Of a stretch of DNA of 21,991 nucleotides, positions 12,001 through 18,351 are shown piece after piece (within the stretch, counting starts at the first letter, position 1; every line of letters starts with the position of its first letter). The position numbers and the translations under genes are program-made. Origin of the DNA: Candidatus Fermentibacteraceae bacterium (GTDB lineage: Bacteria > Fermentibacterota > Fermentibacteria > Fermentibacterales > JCC-6); NCBI GenBank assembly GCA_030596465.1, contig JAUVJW010000005.1:1-21991 (forward strand), given 5' to 3'. The notes under the pieces are model-generated. The model saw nothing but the letters and a program-made list of their open reading frames with translations. It did no database searches and had not been told where the DNA came from.

Positions 12001-13450
12001 AAAAGCAAACCCTTTTGCCGTCTTTTGTCAAATTCCAGTTTTCAAAGTTCTGAAGTGGTCTTCCTTGCGATGTAATGCTGCCGACGAGTCTGATGTTTTC
12101 TTCCCTATTCTCAGGAACCATAAAGTCAAATGCTGTTTTCCCATGCATTTCATCCGGTGTGTAACCCAGCAGATCTTCAACTTTGTCAGAGCAGTAAGTG
12201 TATCGCCCGTTAATGTCAACTTCCCATATCCAGTCTGCGATATTTGCGATATTCTGGAAGCGAACCATACTTGTTGCCAGCTTCTCGCCGGCTACTTTCT
12301 CAAGAGCGTACATCTGTTTGAGATCTTCTTTTGCAACTATGAGAGCGGAAGCAAGTTCGGAAAGTGGATTACCCGGCGAGACAAAGATATCCTCAGCATT
12401 ATCTTCATTCTGGAAAAGAAGACTTCCCGCCAGAGCATTTATCTCATCGATGTCAGATATTCTTACGGTGACTGTTTCTTCGCTGAAATCTTCACTTGTC
12501 GATGAATCAGAGTGAATCCTTTCAAAAGCATCACCCATAGTGTTGAAGAACACCATATTCTGGTTAACAAATCGTTTGAAAAGGGAAAGAGTGGATTTCA
12601 CAAAGGCTGAAGCGCCAACAATATATGTGACTGCTGGTTTACAGTTGTATTTCTCGTTTAAAGTATTTAGAATTTTTGCGTATGTCTTCCTGGTTGATAG
12701 AGAAACTTTTCCGAGTGTTGAATAGTCTGACAGGCGTATAACGGTAGAGTTTAGTAAAAGTCCATCAGCATAAACAGATTCGAGTGTTTTTATTATTCCA
12801 GGAGCATCTGCCTCCGAGAGATTTCCCTGAAGTTTTGTGTAGAAGAGCCTGCCGGGGATAATTCCACTTTTGTAGAAAGCGCCGGTATCAGGATTTATGT
12901 ATTCCCATTCCGGTCTGAATTCAATTCCTTCAAAGGTAATATTTTTTGCGGTAGCAGAATCAATGGAGTTATGATTCTTAATGGAAGAAGTTGTATTTAG
13001 TTTATAAAAAGCTTCGTCAATCGAACCGGTAAATACATAGTACTGGTTGGTAATACGCTGGAAAATGGAAAGAACAGATTTCATAGATCCGGAAGCACCA
13101 ACTATGTATGTGACAAGTAGACAGCAGTTGTATTTTTTCAACAATGCGTTTTGCGTTTTAGCGTAAGCATTTCTGGCAGAGAAGGATATTTTGCCAGTAG
13201 TTGAATAGTCCGATATTCTGATCAGATTGGAATTCTGGAAGGATCCGTATTTATGAAGGCTTTCACGAATAGCAATTGTTGCCGACAGATCTGCCTCAGA
13301 AAGAGCACCTTCAAGTTTCGTGTACAGGACTTTACCCGGGATAACTCCGCCCTTGAAGCGTGCGCCGGTATCAGGATTGGTGTATTCCCACTCCGGTCTG
13401 AATTCAATTTTATCGAAGCTCAAGAACTCAGAATTGTTAATTGTTTTCAT
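9026..13450 (-). CDS. Soluble hybrid histidine kinase with tandem novel N-terminal domains, two receivers and HPt
   Basis: Residue numbers count from the upstream GTG at 13459; the start chosen is ATG 13450, six bases after GAGGTG, giving 1474 residues. Order: two copies of an unnamed domain of about 140 residues (15-155, 174-316), PAS (about 400-515), PAS with a Cys-rich loop FLCPTEKGCCPITDC (about 525-640), GAF (about 650-810), HisKA with phospho-acceptor His840 in SHEIRTP, ATPase domain with NLAGNAIKF, DTGIGI and GGTGLGLAI, receiver 1 with Asp1130, receiver 2 with Asp1272, and HPt with His1420 in AHSLKGSAANL. All relay residues are intact, so a full His-Asp-His relay is possible. No membrane segment is visible, so sensing is cytoplasmic. 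No cognate regulator gene is adjacent. Confidence 0.93.
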   Translation of the reverse strand: MKTINNSEFLSFDKIEFRPEWEYTNPDTGARFKGGVIPGKVLYTKLEGALSEADLSATIAIRESLHKYGSFQNSNLIRISDYSTTGKISFSARNAYAKTQNALLKKYNCCLLVTYIVGASGSMKSVLSIFQRITNQYYVFTGSIDEAFYKLNTTSSIKNHNSIDSATAKNITFEGIEFRPEWEYINPDTGAFYKSGIIPGRLFYTKLQGNLSEADAPGIIKTLESVYADGLLLNSTVIRLSDYSTLGKVSLSTRKTYAKILNTLNEKYNCKPAVTYIVGASAFVKSTLSLFKRFVNQNMVFFNTMGDAFERIHSDSSTSEDFSEETVTVRISDIDEINALAGSLLFQNEDNAEDIFVSPGNPLSELASALIVAKEDLKQMYALEKVAGEKLATSMVRFQNIANIADWIWEVDINGRYTYCSDKVEDLLGYTPDEMHGKTAFDFMVPENREENIRLVGSITSQGRPLQNFENWNLTKDGKRVCFLTNGVPIHDSNGKMTGYRGIDDDITRRKKTEKLLIQSERFQREIMESVDAGIVVIDPETHLIEKVNSAAEEMFGARSTDITGKVCHNFLCPTEKGCCPITDCDQTVQRSEKIMLRADGTRVPILKTVKCLEIGGRKKLLETFVDIKDLKNAEIKLQNQTILQQILMDISTRYINLPLAEIKNSINGSLKKIGEFVGADRSYIFNYDFRQNTTSNTYEFCSDGTLPQIEKLQNLSLSLIPDWVNTHIAGQPMLIEDVFTLPETSGVRQVLEPQEIKSLLTIPMISNGECIGFVGFDWVTDFHSFSQNEQALLELFSQLLVNIEHRVATEIQLSVEKDNAQAANKAKSEFLANMSHEIRTPLNGVLGMNTLLMDTILTDEQKSYVRTVRSSGEALLNIINDILDFSKIEAGKLELEDIQFNLRLTLEDFAEIMAIKTEEKGLEFICATAPDVPSVIEGDPGRLRQILVNLAGNAIKFTSSGEVSVTATVHSQTEKDIRLRFSVKDTGIGISQKKLKNIFGSFTQADSSTTREFGGTGLGLAISKQLTELMGGEIGVNSKPGEGSEFWFTIDFRKSDASAQELSPSDALRETRILIVDDNATNRDILSIQFKAWGIRSEEASDGSSALRVLYDSIENNDPFQIAVLDMQMPGMNGETLGIIMKSDKRLHDIRLLMMTSLGQRGDSKRMKEIGFSAYLTKPVRQSELFEALAVILGLSPKTTGKTLVTKYSLNEMKLDKFRVLLVEDNITNQMVAMGILKRTGIRVDAVANGREAMVALEQIPYDLVFMDVQMPVMDGLEATKTIRSQDSNVRNRNIPIIAMTAHAMQGDREICLEAGMNDYVTKPIGSAAVAEVLKKWLDYSGSTESTATNQKSGNKLNKDNVKIFNREEFLDRMMDDKNLAALIISEFMKNAPQLIIRLTEHIHNDNAIEAGQIAHSLKGSAANLSASEFVNIAFEMEQAGKTEDISLLEKHLPVLRNRFSELQEALIHFGRS

Positions 13451-13619
13451 CTTCATCACCTCAGAAAAACTTCCCGGGATGTGAGTGACTGTGGAGCTAT
13501 TATGCTGTAATCTAGACCTTGTCGAAACTCAGTCGCAGTTGGAGCTGCATTCCCACCCATACTCCCGGAATGTTAATAACCAATCAAGTATTAGAACATC
13601 TTCATACTCATTAGTAAAG

Positions 13620-13640
13620 AATACTCTTATATGGAGTATT
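13620..13640. repeat. Small inverted repeat in the divergent spacer
   Basis: AATACTC (13620-13626) and GAGTATT (13634-13640) pair perfectly around a 7-base loop. It could be an operator or a weak terminator; neither reading is favoured. Confidence 0.4.
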
Positions 13641-13664
13641 TTACAATAGGCAGTGTTGCGGGTT

Positions 13665-13739
13665 GGTTTCAATATGGGGATGAGTTATCCTACTCACTCA
13701 CTATTGCAACCTTATCAATTGTGAGAAGAAGTTGAAACC
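13665..13739 (+). ncRNA. Candidate structured RNA element, three-way junction, upstream of the HD gene
   Basis: The outer stem is GGTTTCAA (13665-13672) with TTGAAACC (13732-13739), extendable by one G-U. Inside are two hairpins: GGAT, loop GAGTT, ATCC (13678-13690), and CTCACTATTG (13697-13706), loop CAACCTTAT, CAATTGTGAG (13716-13725), nine of ten positions pairing. Three nested, non-conflicting stems in 75 bases look like a riboswitch-sized junction. It ends 76 bases before the GTG of the downstream gene. It does not match the purine riboswitch, which has a similar layout, and I recognise no known class. Strand is assigned by proximity to the HD gene. Confidence 0.35.
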
Positions 13740-13815
13740 TATGCTTACAGAGTTTGGGTTTTATTAACAATTCTCCGATTCAGATTTGCTACTCCCTTTT
13801 TATGGAGGTGATGAA

Positions 13816-14394
13816 GTGAATGGAGGAATTCCCTCGCGTAAAGATGCATTTGATCTTTTGAAAGAGTACAACACAAATGAATCATTGATTAAGCATGCTT
13901 TATCGGTAGAAGCAGTTATGCGTTATCTTGCCGGAAAGACCGGAGAGAACCCCGATAAGTGGGGCGTGATAGGTCTGATTCACGATCTTGATTATGAAAT
14001 GTTTCCGGAACAGCATTGCACAAAGACACGCGAAATACTTGAAGAAAGAGGCTGGCCGGAAGACTATGTGCGAGCTGTGGTTTCCCATGCCTGGGGTATT
14101 TGCAGCGATGTGAAACCCGAATCAATTATGGAAAAATATCTTTACGCAATTGATGAGCTTACAGGACTGGTAACCGCCTGTGTGCTTGTAAGACCTTCCA
14201 GAAGTCTTATGGATCTTAAAGTAAAGTCGGTGAGGAAGAAGTGGAAAACAAAGCATTTTGCTGCCGGAGTCAACCGCGCGGTTATTGAGAAAGGCGCTGC
14301 CATGCTGGGTGTTGAGATACCGGAATTGATTCAGGATGTAATTGAAGGCATGAGAAGTGCAGCAACTGACATTGGACTGGACGGGGAGAGTTGA
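13816..14394 (+). CDS. HD-domain metal-dependent phosphohydrolase
   Basis: The GTG start at 13816 has GGAGG seven bases upstream and gives 192 residues; the frame is open further upstream without a better site. The HD signature residues are in place: His27 (IKHALS), His56-Asp57 (GLIHDLDYE), His91 (VVSHAWG) and Asp113 (AIDELTG). Proteins of this group hydrolyse phosphate esters such as nucleotides in the cytoplasm; the substrate cannot be told from sequence. The C-terminal half (KSVRKKWKTKHFAAGVNRAV) is typical of the HDIG-type stand-alone family. The gene follows a spacer with a candidate structured RNA and its stop codon overlaps a small hydrophobic ORF. It is not obviously linked to the kinase, which is divergent. 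Confidence 0.85.
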   Translation: MNGGIPSRKDAFDLLKEYNTNESLIKHALSVEAVMRYLAGKTGENPDKWGVIGLIHDLDYEMFPEQHCTKTREILEERGWPEDYVRAVVSHAWGICSDVKPESIMEKYLYAIDELTGLVTACVLVRPSRSLMDLKVKSVRKKWKTKHFAAGVNRAVIEKGAAMLGVEIPELIQDVIEGMRSAATDIGLDGES

Positions 14395-14477
14395 AGAAGA
14401 TAAGACCGGTTAATTTTCTTACTGTATTGATTATGGCTTTCCCGATAGTCTGTATTTCAGGTATAATTCAGGGGTAG
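14391..14477 (+). CDS. Small hydrophobic ORF overlapping the HD gene stop
   Basis: TTG at 14391-14393 overlaps the TGA of the HD gene (14392-14394) and opens 28 codons to TAG 14475-14477. The sequence begins MKKIRPVNFLTVLIMAFPIV and continues hydrophobic to the end, the pattern of a signal peptide or a single small membrane helix. GGGGAG lies only two bases before the TTG, too close for normal initiation, so translation would depend on coupling to the HD gene. The end of the ORF runs through the -10 element for the next gene. It may be the stump of a lost exported protein or chance. Confidence 0.3.
   Translation: MKKIRPVNFLTVLIMAFPIVCISGIIQG
14438..14467 (+). promoter_or_regulatory. Promoter of the PASTA-rpe-lipoprotein genes
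   Basis: A perfect -10 element TATAAT lies at 14462-14467. The -35 region (TTTCCC near 14438-14443, 18 bases upstream) is poor, so activation by a regulator or a weak promoter is likely. Transcription would start near 14474, just before the hairpin motif at 14481-14504. Confidence 0.55.
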
Positions 14478-14480
14478 TGA

Positions 14481-14504
14481 TTGCCGGGGTGGCCGGAAGG
14501 TCGT
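14481..14504 (+). promoter_or_regulatory. Leader hairpin motif shared with the cysteine synthase leader
   Basis: TTGCCGGGGTGGCCGGAAGG followed by TCGT contains TGGCCGGAAGGTCGT, identical over 15 bases to 7008-7022. TGGCC and GGTCG pair around a GGAA (GNRA) tetraloop. The motif ends 27 bases before the start codon here, and 27 bases before the start codon in the cysteine synthase leader. Both copies are also preceded by ATTGCC and followed, after a short gap, by ATTT and GTTA. Here the stem does not extend to nine pairs and no T-tract follows, so it is not a terminator. Confidence 0.5.
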
Positions 14505-14531
14505 ATTTACAGTTAGCTGAAAAGAGTTTTC

Positions 14532-15299
14532 TTGAATAAAATAGGTTTTTTTGCAGTACTGGTAGTGGCTGGTGCCGGGCTGGGGTTTCTCTCTGGTATC
14601 ATTTCCGCGCCAATGGTGTTTGATACACCTGTGTTTATTTCGTCAATGGGAGTATCGGCTGCTCCTGTGACGGTTCCTGATGTGCTTGGGATGACCCGCG
14701 CAGAGGCCCAGAGAATTATCGAGGGCGGTAACCTGATTCTTGCCGGTCAGTGGACGGAATATGGTAATTTTGAGACTATGGGTATGGTTGTAAGACAGGA
14801 TCCGCCAGCGGGAACTCAGGTTCCACGCGGGGCTCCGGTTAATATTTTCTGGAATGTTGGACCTCTTTTCAGACCTTTCTATCCTGATTCCATAGTTGGT
14901 CTTTCAGCAAGCAGGGCGGAAGAAAAAATAGCGGACTGGCAGCTTTATACCGCCGGAAGAACAAGAATTCCACACCCCTCCATTCCCGAGGGAGAGGTTA
15001 TCGCGGTTGCTCCATGGTTTACAGACAGCATTTCAGTAAAACGACCGGTGAGATTACTTGTGTCATCCGGCTGGACCGGTGTGCCTGTTCTTATCGGGCT
15101 CAGGGTTGCTGAAGCAGAGAGTATTCTTGTTGGCAGAAGACTTGTGATGGAGATAATTGAAGAACGTCCGGTAACTGATATTCTTAAGGAGGATATTGTT
15201 CTGGAACAGTTCCCGTATTCCGGAGAAAACTATATGCAGGGGGATACCGTATCCGTGGTTGTCGGCGCAATTGGTTCCGGTGGCTGGGGAGAATGGTGA
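14532..15299 (+). CDS. Membrane-anchored or exported protein with three PASTA domains
   Basis: The 255-residue product starts at TTG with a weak site (GAAAAGAG) upstream. Residues 4-27 (IGFFAVLVVAGAGLGFLSGI and on) form a signal anchor or signal peptide. Three PASTA-like units follow: VTVPDVLGMTRAEAQRIIEG (about 47-112), PDSIVGLSASRAEEKIADW (about 117-180) and GVPVLIGLRVAEAESILVGR (about 182-246). Each ends in a beta strand of the VNIFWNVGP or VSVVVGA kind. PASTA domains bind peptidoglycan fragments or beta-lactam-like ligands and usually sit on PknB-type kinases or penicillin-binding proteins; here no kinase or transpeptidase is attached. The second unit is divergent. The gene overlaps rpe by one base, so they share an operon. 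PASTA proteins next to rpe occur in several phyla, where a kinase gene is often also near; that neighbour is absent. Confidence 0.85.
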   Translation: MNKIGFFAVLVVAGAGLGFLSGIISAPMVFDTPVFISSMGVSAAPVTVPDVLGMTRAEAQRIIEGGNLILAGQWTEYGNFETMGMVVRQDPPAGTQVPRGAPVNIFWNVGPLFRPFYPDSIVGLSASRAEEKIADWQLYTAGRTRIPHPSIPEGEVIAVAPWFTDSISVKRPVRLLVSSGWTGVPVLIGLRVAEAESILVGRRLVMEIIEERPVTDILKEDIVLEQFPYSGENYMQGDTVSVVVGAIGSGGWGEW

Positions 15300-15961
15300 T
15301 GCGAAAAGTAATAATTGCCCCGTCTATTCTCGGATGTAATTACGGAGAACTTGCTGCTGCCGCGTCAGAGCTTGAACAGGACGGGGCAGACTGGATTCAT
15401 CTTGATGTAATGGACGGTGTTTTTGTACCGGTTCTTACATTTGGCGCGGGGGTTGCGCAATCCATTTGCTCAAGTGTTTCCATACCGGTGGATGCCCATC
15501 TTATGGTAGAACGACCGGCAGATTTAATTGACGATTTTGCAAAGGCCGGCTGCCGGTACATTACCATTCATCCCGAGTCCTCGGAGAAGCACATTCACCG
15601 TGTTCTGGGAAGAATCAGAGAGCTTGGCTGTTCTCCGGGGCTGGCACTTAATCCCGCGACATCACCAGAGATAGTAAGATGGGTTGCCGGTGCGGTTGAT
15701 CTTATTCTTATAATGACTGTAAATCCAGGCTACGGTGGGCAGAAGCACATATCAGCCATGCATGAAAAAATAAGAATTGTTCGAAGAATACTTGACAACG
15801 CAGGTCGGGAGGATGTTCTGATTTCTGTTGATGGAGGTGTCGATTCTTCCAATTCAAAAAACCTTGTTGATGCCGGTGCTTCAGTTCTTGTCAGCGGTTC
15901 ATATATCACTTCGTCTTACAACCGCGCCGGGGCAATTGACTCTTTGAAGGTGCTCAAATGA
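15299..15961 (+). CDS. rpe: Ribulose-phosphate 3-epimerase
   Basis: This 220-residue TIM barrel interconverts ribulose-5-phosphate and xylulose-5-phosphate in the pentose phosphate pathway. Key residues are all present: Ser9 (APSIL), His34 and Asp36 (IHLDVMDG), His67 (DAHLMV), the phosphate-gripping NPGYGG (142-147; usually NPGFGG) and catalytic Asp178 (SVDGG). The ATG at 15299 overlaps the previous stop (TGATG) and has GGGGAG seven bases upstream; a second in-frame ATG at 15293 would give two extra residues and has less room for the site. The stop overlaps the next gene by four bases, showing a tightly coupled operon. Confidence 0.95.
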   Translation: MRKVIIAPSILGCNYGELAAAASELEQDGADWIHLDVMDGVFVPVLTFGAGVAQSICSSVSIPVDAHLMVERPADLIDDFAKAGCRYITIHPESSEKHIHRVLGRIRELGCSPGLALNPATSPEIVRWVAGAVDLILIMTVNPGYGGQKHISAMHEKIRIVRRILDNAGREDVLISVDGGVDSSNSKNLVDAGASVLVSGSYITSSYNRAGAIDSLKVLK

Positions 15962-16269
15962 GATATGTACTGCTGTTAATCAGTCTCACTTTTTTTCTTT
16001 CGGCATCATGCGGTACTTCAACCTCCAGTATTGACAAGATCCAGGAGAGGCTGAACGAGAACGCCTGCAGGATCAACCGTGAGGAATTGATTTTTCAAAT
16101 ACGAGAATTGGAATACCGCCAGGATACAACCTTTACGGAAATTCCACAGTCTTTTCTGAATGACTCTCTTCTTTTATGTCCCGCTACCGATCAACCTTAC
16201 CTGATGATTGTGAATGGGAATGACAGAACGATCAGATGCCCTTCAGGTCATGGGGAGTCGTCTTTTTAG
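15958..16269 (+). CDS. Small exported protein, probable lipoprotein, unknown function
   Basis: The gene overlaps rpe by ATGA, so it is translationally coupled. The 103-residue product begins MRYVLLLISLTFFLSASC, a hydrophobic signal ending in a Cys at 18 that resembles a lipobox, although Ser at -3 is not the preferred residue. A short helical stretch (SIDKIQERLNENACRINREE) follows. The C-terminal part has the pattern CPATDQPYLM then TIRCPSGHG, two CP motifs flanking a small beta hairpin, which resembles the last module of some pseudopilin-like or zinc-ribbon-like proteins. I cannot assign a function. A strong promoter for the next operon begins 8 bases after the stop. Confidence 0.65.
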   Translation: MRYVLLLISLTFFLSASCGTSTSSIDKIQERLNENACRINREELIFQIRELEYRQDTTFTEIPQSFLNDSLLLCPATDQPYLMIVNGNDRTIRCPSGHGESSF

Positions 16270-16276
16270 ATTCCCT

Positions 16277-16304
16277 TTGACAGTGGTTTATATTTTATTA
16301 TAAT
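16277..16304 (+). promoter_or_regulatory. Consensus promoter of the ffh operon
   Basis: TTGACA (16277-16282) and TATAAT (16299-16304) are both perfect, with a 16-base spacer. Transcription should start near 16311, leaving a leader of about 84 bases before ffh. This strength suits an operon for ribosomal proteins and protein targeting. Confidence 0.9.
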
Positions 16305-16394
16305 CGCTTGACTTTACCTGGGTATTGGTGCGCCCTGTTGAGGTGGTGTAATTGGTGCTAACAACAATTTATATTTGTAGAGGAGTACTCACCG

Positions 16395-17708
16395 TTGTTT
16401 GATAAACTCTCAGATCGACTTGGCCAGACTTTCAAAAACCTTTCCGGGAGAGGGGTTCTTACAGAGAGTAACATCAGTGAAGCCATGCGGGAGATCAGAA
16501 GATCCCTGCTGGAGGCTGATGTAAACTTCAAAGTCGCCAAAAAGTTTATCAGCGAGGTTAACGAGGAGGCAATGGGCGAGAAGGTTCTGAAGAGCCTCAC
16601 TCCCGGACAACAGGTTGTTAAGATCGTCAATGATAAAATAGTAGAGCTTCTTGGAACAACCGCCGAAAAGCTTGTTTTTACCGGGAAACCACCCCATGTA
16701 ATACTTCTTCTTGGTCTTCAGGGTTCAGGAAAGACAACTACTGCTGCCAGGCTGGCTTATCTTTTACAGGAGAAGCACAATCGTAAATGTATGGTTGTAG
16801 CTGCTGATCTCCAGAGACCTGCGGCTATTGATCAGCTTGAGGTTATGGCAAAGAAGGCTGGAACTGCATTCTACTGTGATAGAAATCAGAAGGATCCGGC
16901 AGAGGTGGCCAGGGCTGCTGTTCGCAAGGCTGCGTTACAGTACAACGATGTTGTAATAGTTGATACTGCAGGTCGACTTCATGTTGACAGTGCTCTCATG
17001 GAAGAACTTGAAAGAGTGAAATCAGCAACCAACCCCGATGAGTCTCTCCTTGTTCTTGACGGTCTTTCAGGTCAGGATGCTGTGAATGTAGCTCTGGAGT
17101 TCAATGAGCGGATCGGGTTTACGGGAGCTGTTCTTACAAAAATGGATGGAGATTCAAGAGGCGGAGCCGCCCTGTCGTTCCGGTCGGTAACAGGAAAGCC
17201 CATAAAGTTTATCGGTATTGGCGAAAGCGTAAAGGGCCTTGAAGAATTTGATCCTTCCAGAATGGCTGGAAGAATTCTGGGCATGGGTGATATTGTTGGT
17301 CTCGCTGAAAAAGCCCAGGACATGTTCGATGAAAAGGAAGTATCGAAACTACAGAAAAAGATCAAAACCAACTCATTTAATCTTGAGGATTTCAGAAAGG
17401 AACTTGTAAAAATAAAGAAAATGGGTTCCCTCGGTGAATTGATGGCTATGCTTCCCGCAGGGATGCGACCTGCCGGAGCTGATCTGGATTCTTCTCAGTT
17501 TACACAGATGGAAGCTTTGATAAATTCCATGACCACAAAGGAAAGACTGCGACCGGAAATTATTAATGGCAGTCGAAGAAAGAGAATAGCGAAAGGCAGC
17601 GGCAGAACCGTGAGAGATGTTAACCGGCTGCTTAAAGAATACAGAACCATGAAGAAGATGATGAAAAAAATGCGTACCGGCAGGGGAATGGCGGCGATGT
17701 TTCGCTAG
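16395..17708 (+). CDS. ffh: Signal recognition particle protein (GTPase)
   Basis: Ffh binds 4.5S RNA and signal sequences on nascent chains and, with the receptor FtsY, delivers ribosomes to the membrane. The 437-residue protein shows the N domain (1-85), the G domain with GLQGSGKTT (107-115), AADLQRPAA (136-144), DTAGR (190-194) and TKMDGDSRGG (248-257), and the Met-rich M domain (about 325-437) with the RNA-binding stretch RRKRIAKGSGRTVRDVNRLL and a basic tail. Length is near the usual 450. The start is TTG, preceded by GAGGAG at nine bases, and yields the standard N-terminus MFDKLSDRLGQTFKNL. It is the first gene of the operon with rpsP, khpA, rimM, trmD, rplS and rnhB. Confidence 0.97.
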   Translation: MFDKLSDRLGQTFKNLSGRGVLTESNISEAMREIRRSLLEADVNFKVAKKFISEVNEEAMGEKVLKSLTPGQQVVKIVNDKIVELLGTTAEKLVFTGKPPHVILLLGLQGSGKTTTAARLAYLLQEKHNRKCMVVAADLQRPAAIDQLEVMAKKAGTAFYCDRNQKDPAEVARAAVRKAALQYNDVVIVDTAGRLHVDSALMEELERVKSATNPDESLLVLDGLSGQDAVNVALEFNERIGFTGAVLTKMDGDSRGGAALSFRSVTGKPIKFIGIGESVKGLEEFDPSRMAGRILGMGDIVGLAEKAQDMFDEKEVSKLQKKIKTNSFNLEDFRKELVKIKKMGSLGELMAMLPAGMRPAGADLDSSQFTQMEALINSMTTKERLRPEIINGSRRKRIAKGSGRTVRDVNRLLKEYRTMKKMMKKMRTGRGMAAMFR

Positions 17709-17746
17709 CTTGCACCTGAACCTGTGCGCAAAACTGGAGGTGACGA

Positions 17747-18067
17747 TTGGTAAAGATCAGACTCAGAAGAATGGGAAGCGCGAAAACCCCGTTCTACAGA
17801 ATAGTGGCTGCCGATTCCCGCAGGGCGGTTAGTGGCAGCTTCATTGAAATTCTCGGATACTACGACCCGCTTCGGAAGCCCCTCGAAATGAAAGTTGACG
17901 AGGGAAAGGTATTCAAATGGCTGGGTAACGGAGCACAGCTTTCTGATACCATGAGAAGTCTGCTTCGGAAAACCGGTACAATGGCAAAATGGAATCGTAT
18001 ACTGCAGGGGGAAGAAGGCGTTGTGCCCGAGACAGTATTCATCAAGGGTGAAAGCAGAAACTCATAA
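17747..18067 (+). CDS. rpsP: 30S ribosomal protein S16
   Basis: The 106-residue protein opens with MVKIRLRRMGSAKTPFYRIV and contains IEILGYYDP, both diagnostic for S16, which binds 16S rRNA early in 30S assembly. The start is TTG, fixed by the conserved N-terminus and by GGAGGTG five bases upstream. The C-terminal extension (about residues 80-106) is of common length. It lies 38 bases after ffh in the same operon. Confidence 0.97.
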   Translation: MVKIRLRRMGSAKTPFYRIVAADSRRAVSGSFIEILGYYDPLRKPLEMKVDEGKVFKWLGNGAQLSDTMRSLLRKTGTMAKWNRILQGEEGVVPETVFIKGESRNS

Positions 18068-18113
18068 TAGTAATGAGACTGTCACCCGCTAACTTCTAAA
18101 ACCGGAGGATGAT

Positions 18114-18344
18114 ATGAGAGAACTCGTTGAACACATGGCCCGCACCCTGGTTGAGAATCCAGATGGCGTATCTGTCGAGGAAACCACCCAGGAAGACATG
18201 ACAGTTTACGAGCTCAGAGTAGAGGAAACCGATCTTGGCCGAGTTATCGGCAAGGAAGGTAGAATAGCCAAGGCTATGAGGATGATAATCCGCTCGGCTG
18301 CGGCAAGACACGGTCAGAAGGCCACAATAGAAATAATGGACTAA
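18114..18344 (+). CDS. khpA: KH-domain RNA-binding protein KhpA
   Basis: This 76-residue protein is a single KH domain with the RNA-contacting loop GKEG (46-49) in the context DLGRVIGKEGRIAKAMR. KhpA proteins bind RNA, often with KhpB, and affect cell division or translation in other bacteria. The position between rpsP and rimM is conserved in many genomes, which supports the call. The ATG has CGGAGG seven to eight bases upstream. Confidence 0.93.
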   Translation: MRELVEHMARTLVENPDGVSVEETTQEDMTVYELRVEETDLGRVIGKEGRIAKAMRMIIRSAAARHGQKATIEIMD

Positions 18345-18351
18345 CAGATTT

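Larger units (their letters stand above)
13451..13815. other. 365-base spacer between divergent genes
   Basis: No gene is supported. The spacer contains a 7-bp hairpin (13620-13640), an isolated TACAAT (13642-13647) that could be a plus-strand -10 element but lacks a -35, and a 75-base stretch that folds into a three-way junction (13665-13739). On the minus strand TTCGAC and CATAAT, 16 bases apart (near 13503-13530), could form a weak promoter for the kinase gene. Confidence 0.5.

Noticed and set aside
11822..12505. 227-codon plus-strand frame inside the kinase gene
   Set aside because: It lies wholly antisense to the PAS region of the hybrid kinase, has no ribosome binding site and reads as low-complexity Phe/Ser/Cys, typical of a shadow frame.
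13665..13739. Purine riboswitch
   Set aside because: The three-way junction layout is similar, but the conserved junction and loop bases of that class are absent.
14057..14070. Third copy of the GGCCGGAAGG leader motif inside the HD gene
   Set aside because: Only about ten bases match, and it encodes the conserved-looking WPEDY of the HD protein, so the match is coding coincidence.
16305..16320. Second -35-like TTGACT just after the ffh promoter
   Set aside because: No -10 element follows at 15-19 bases, and the upstream promoter is already consensus.
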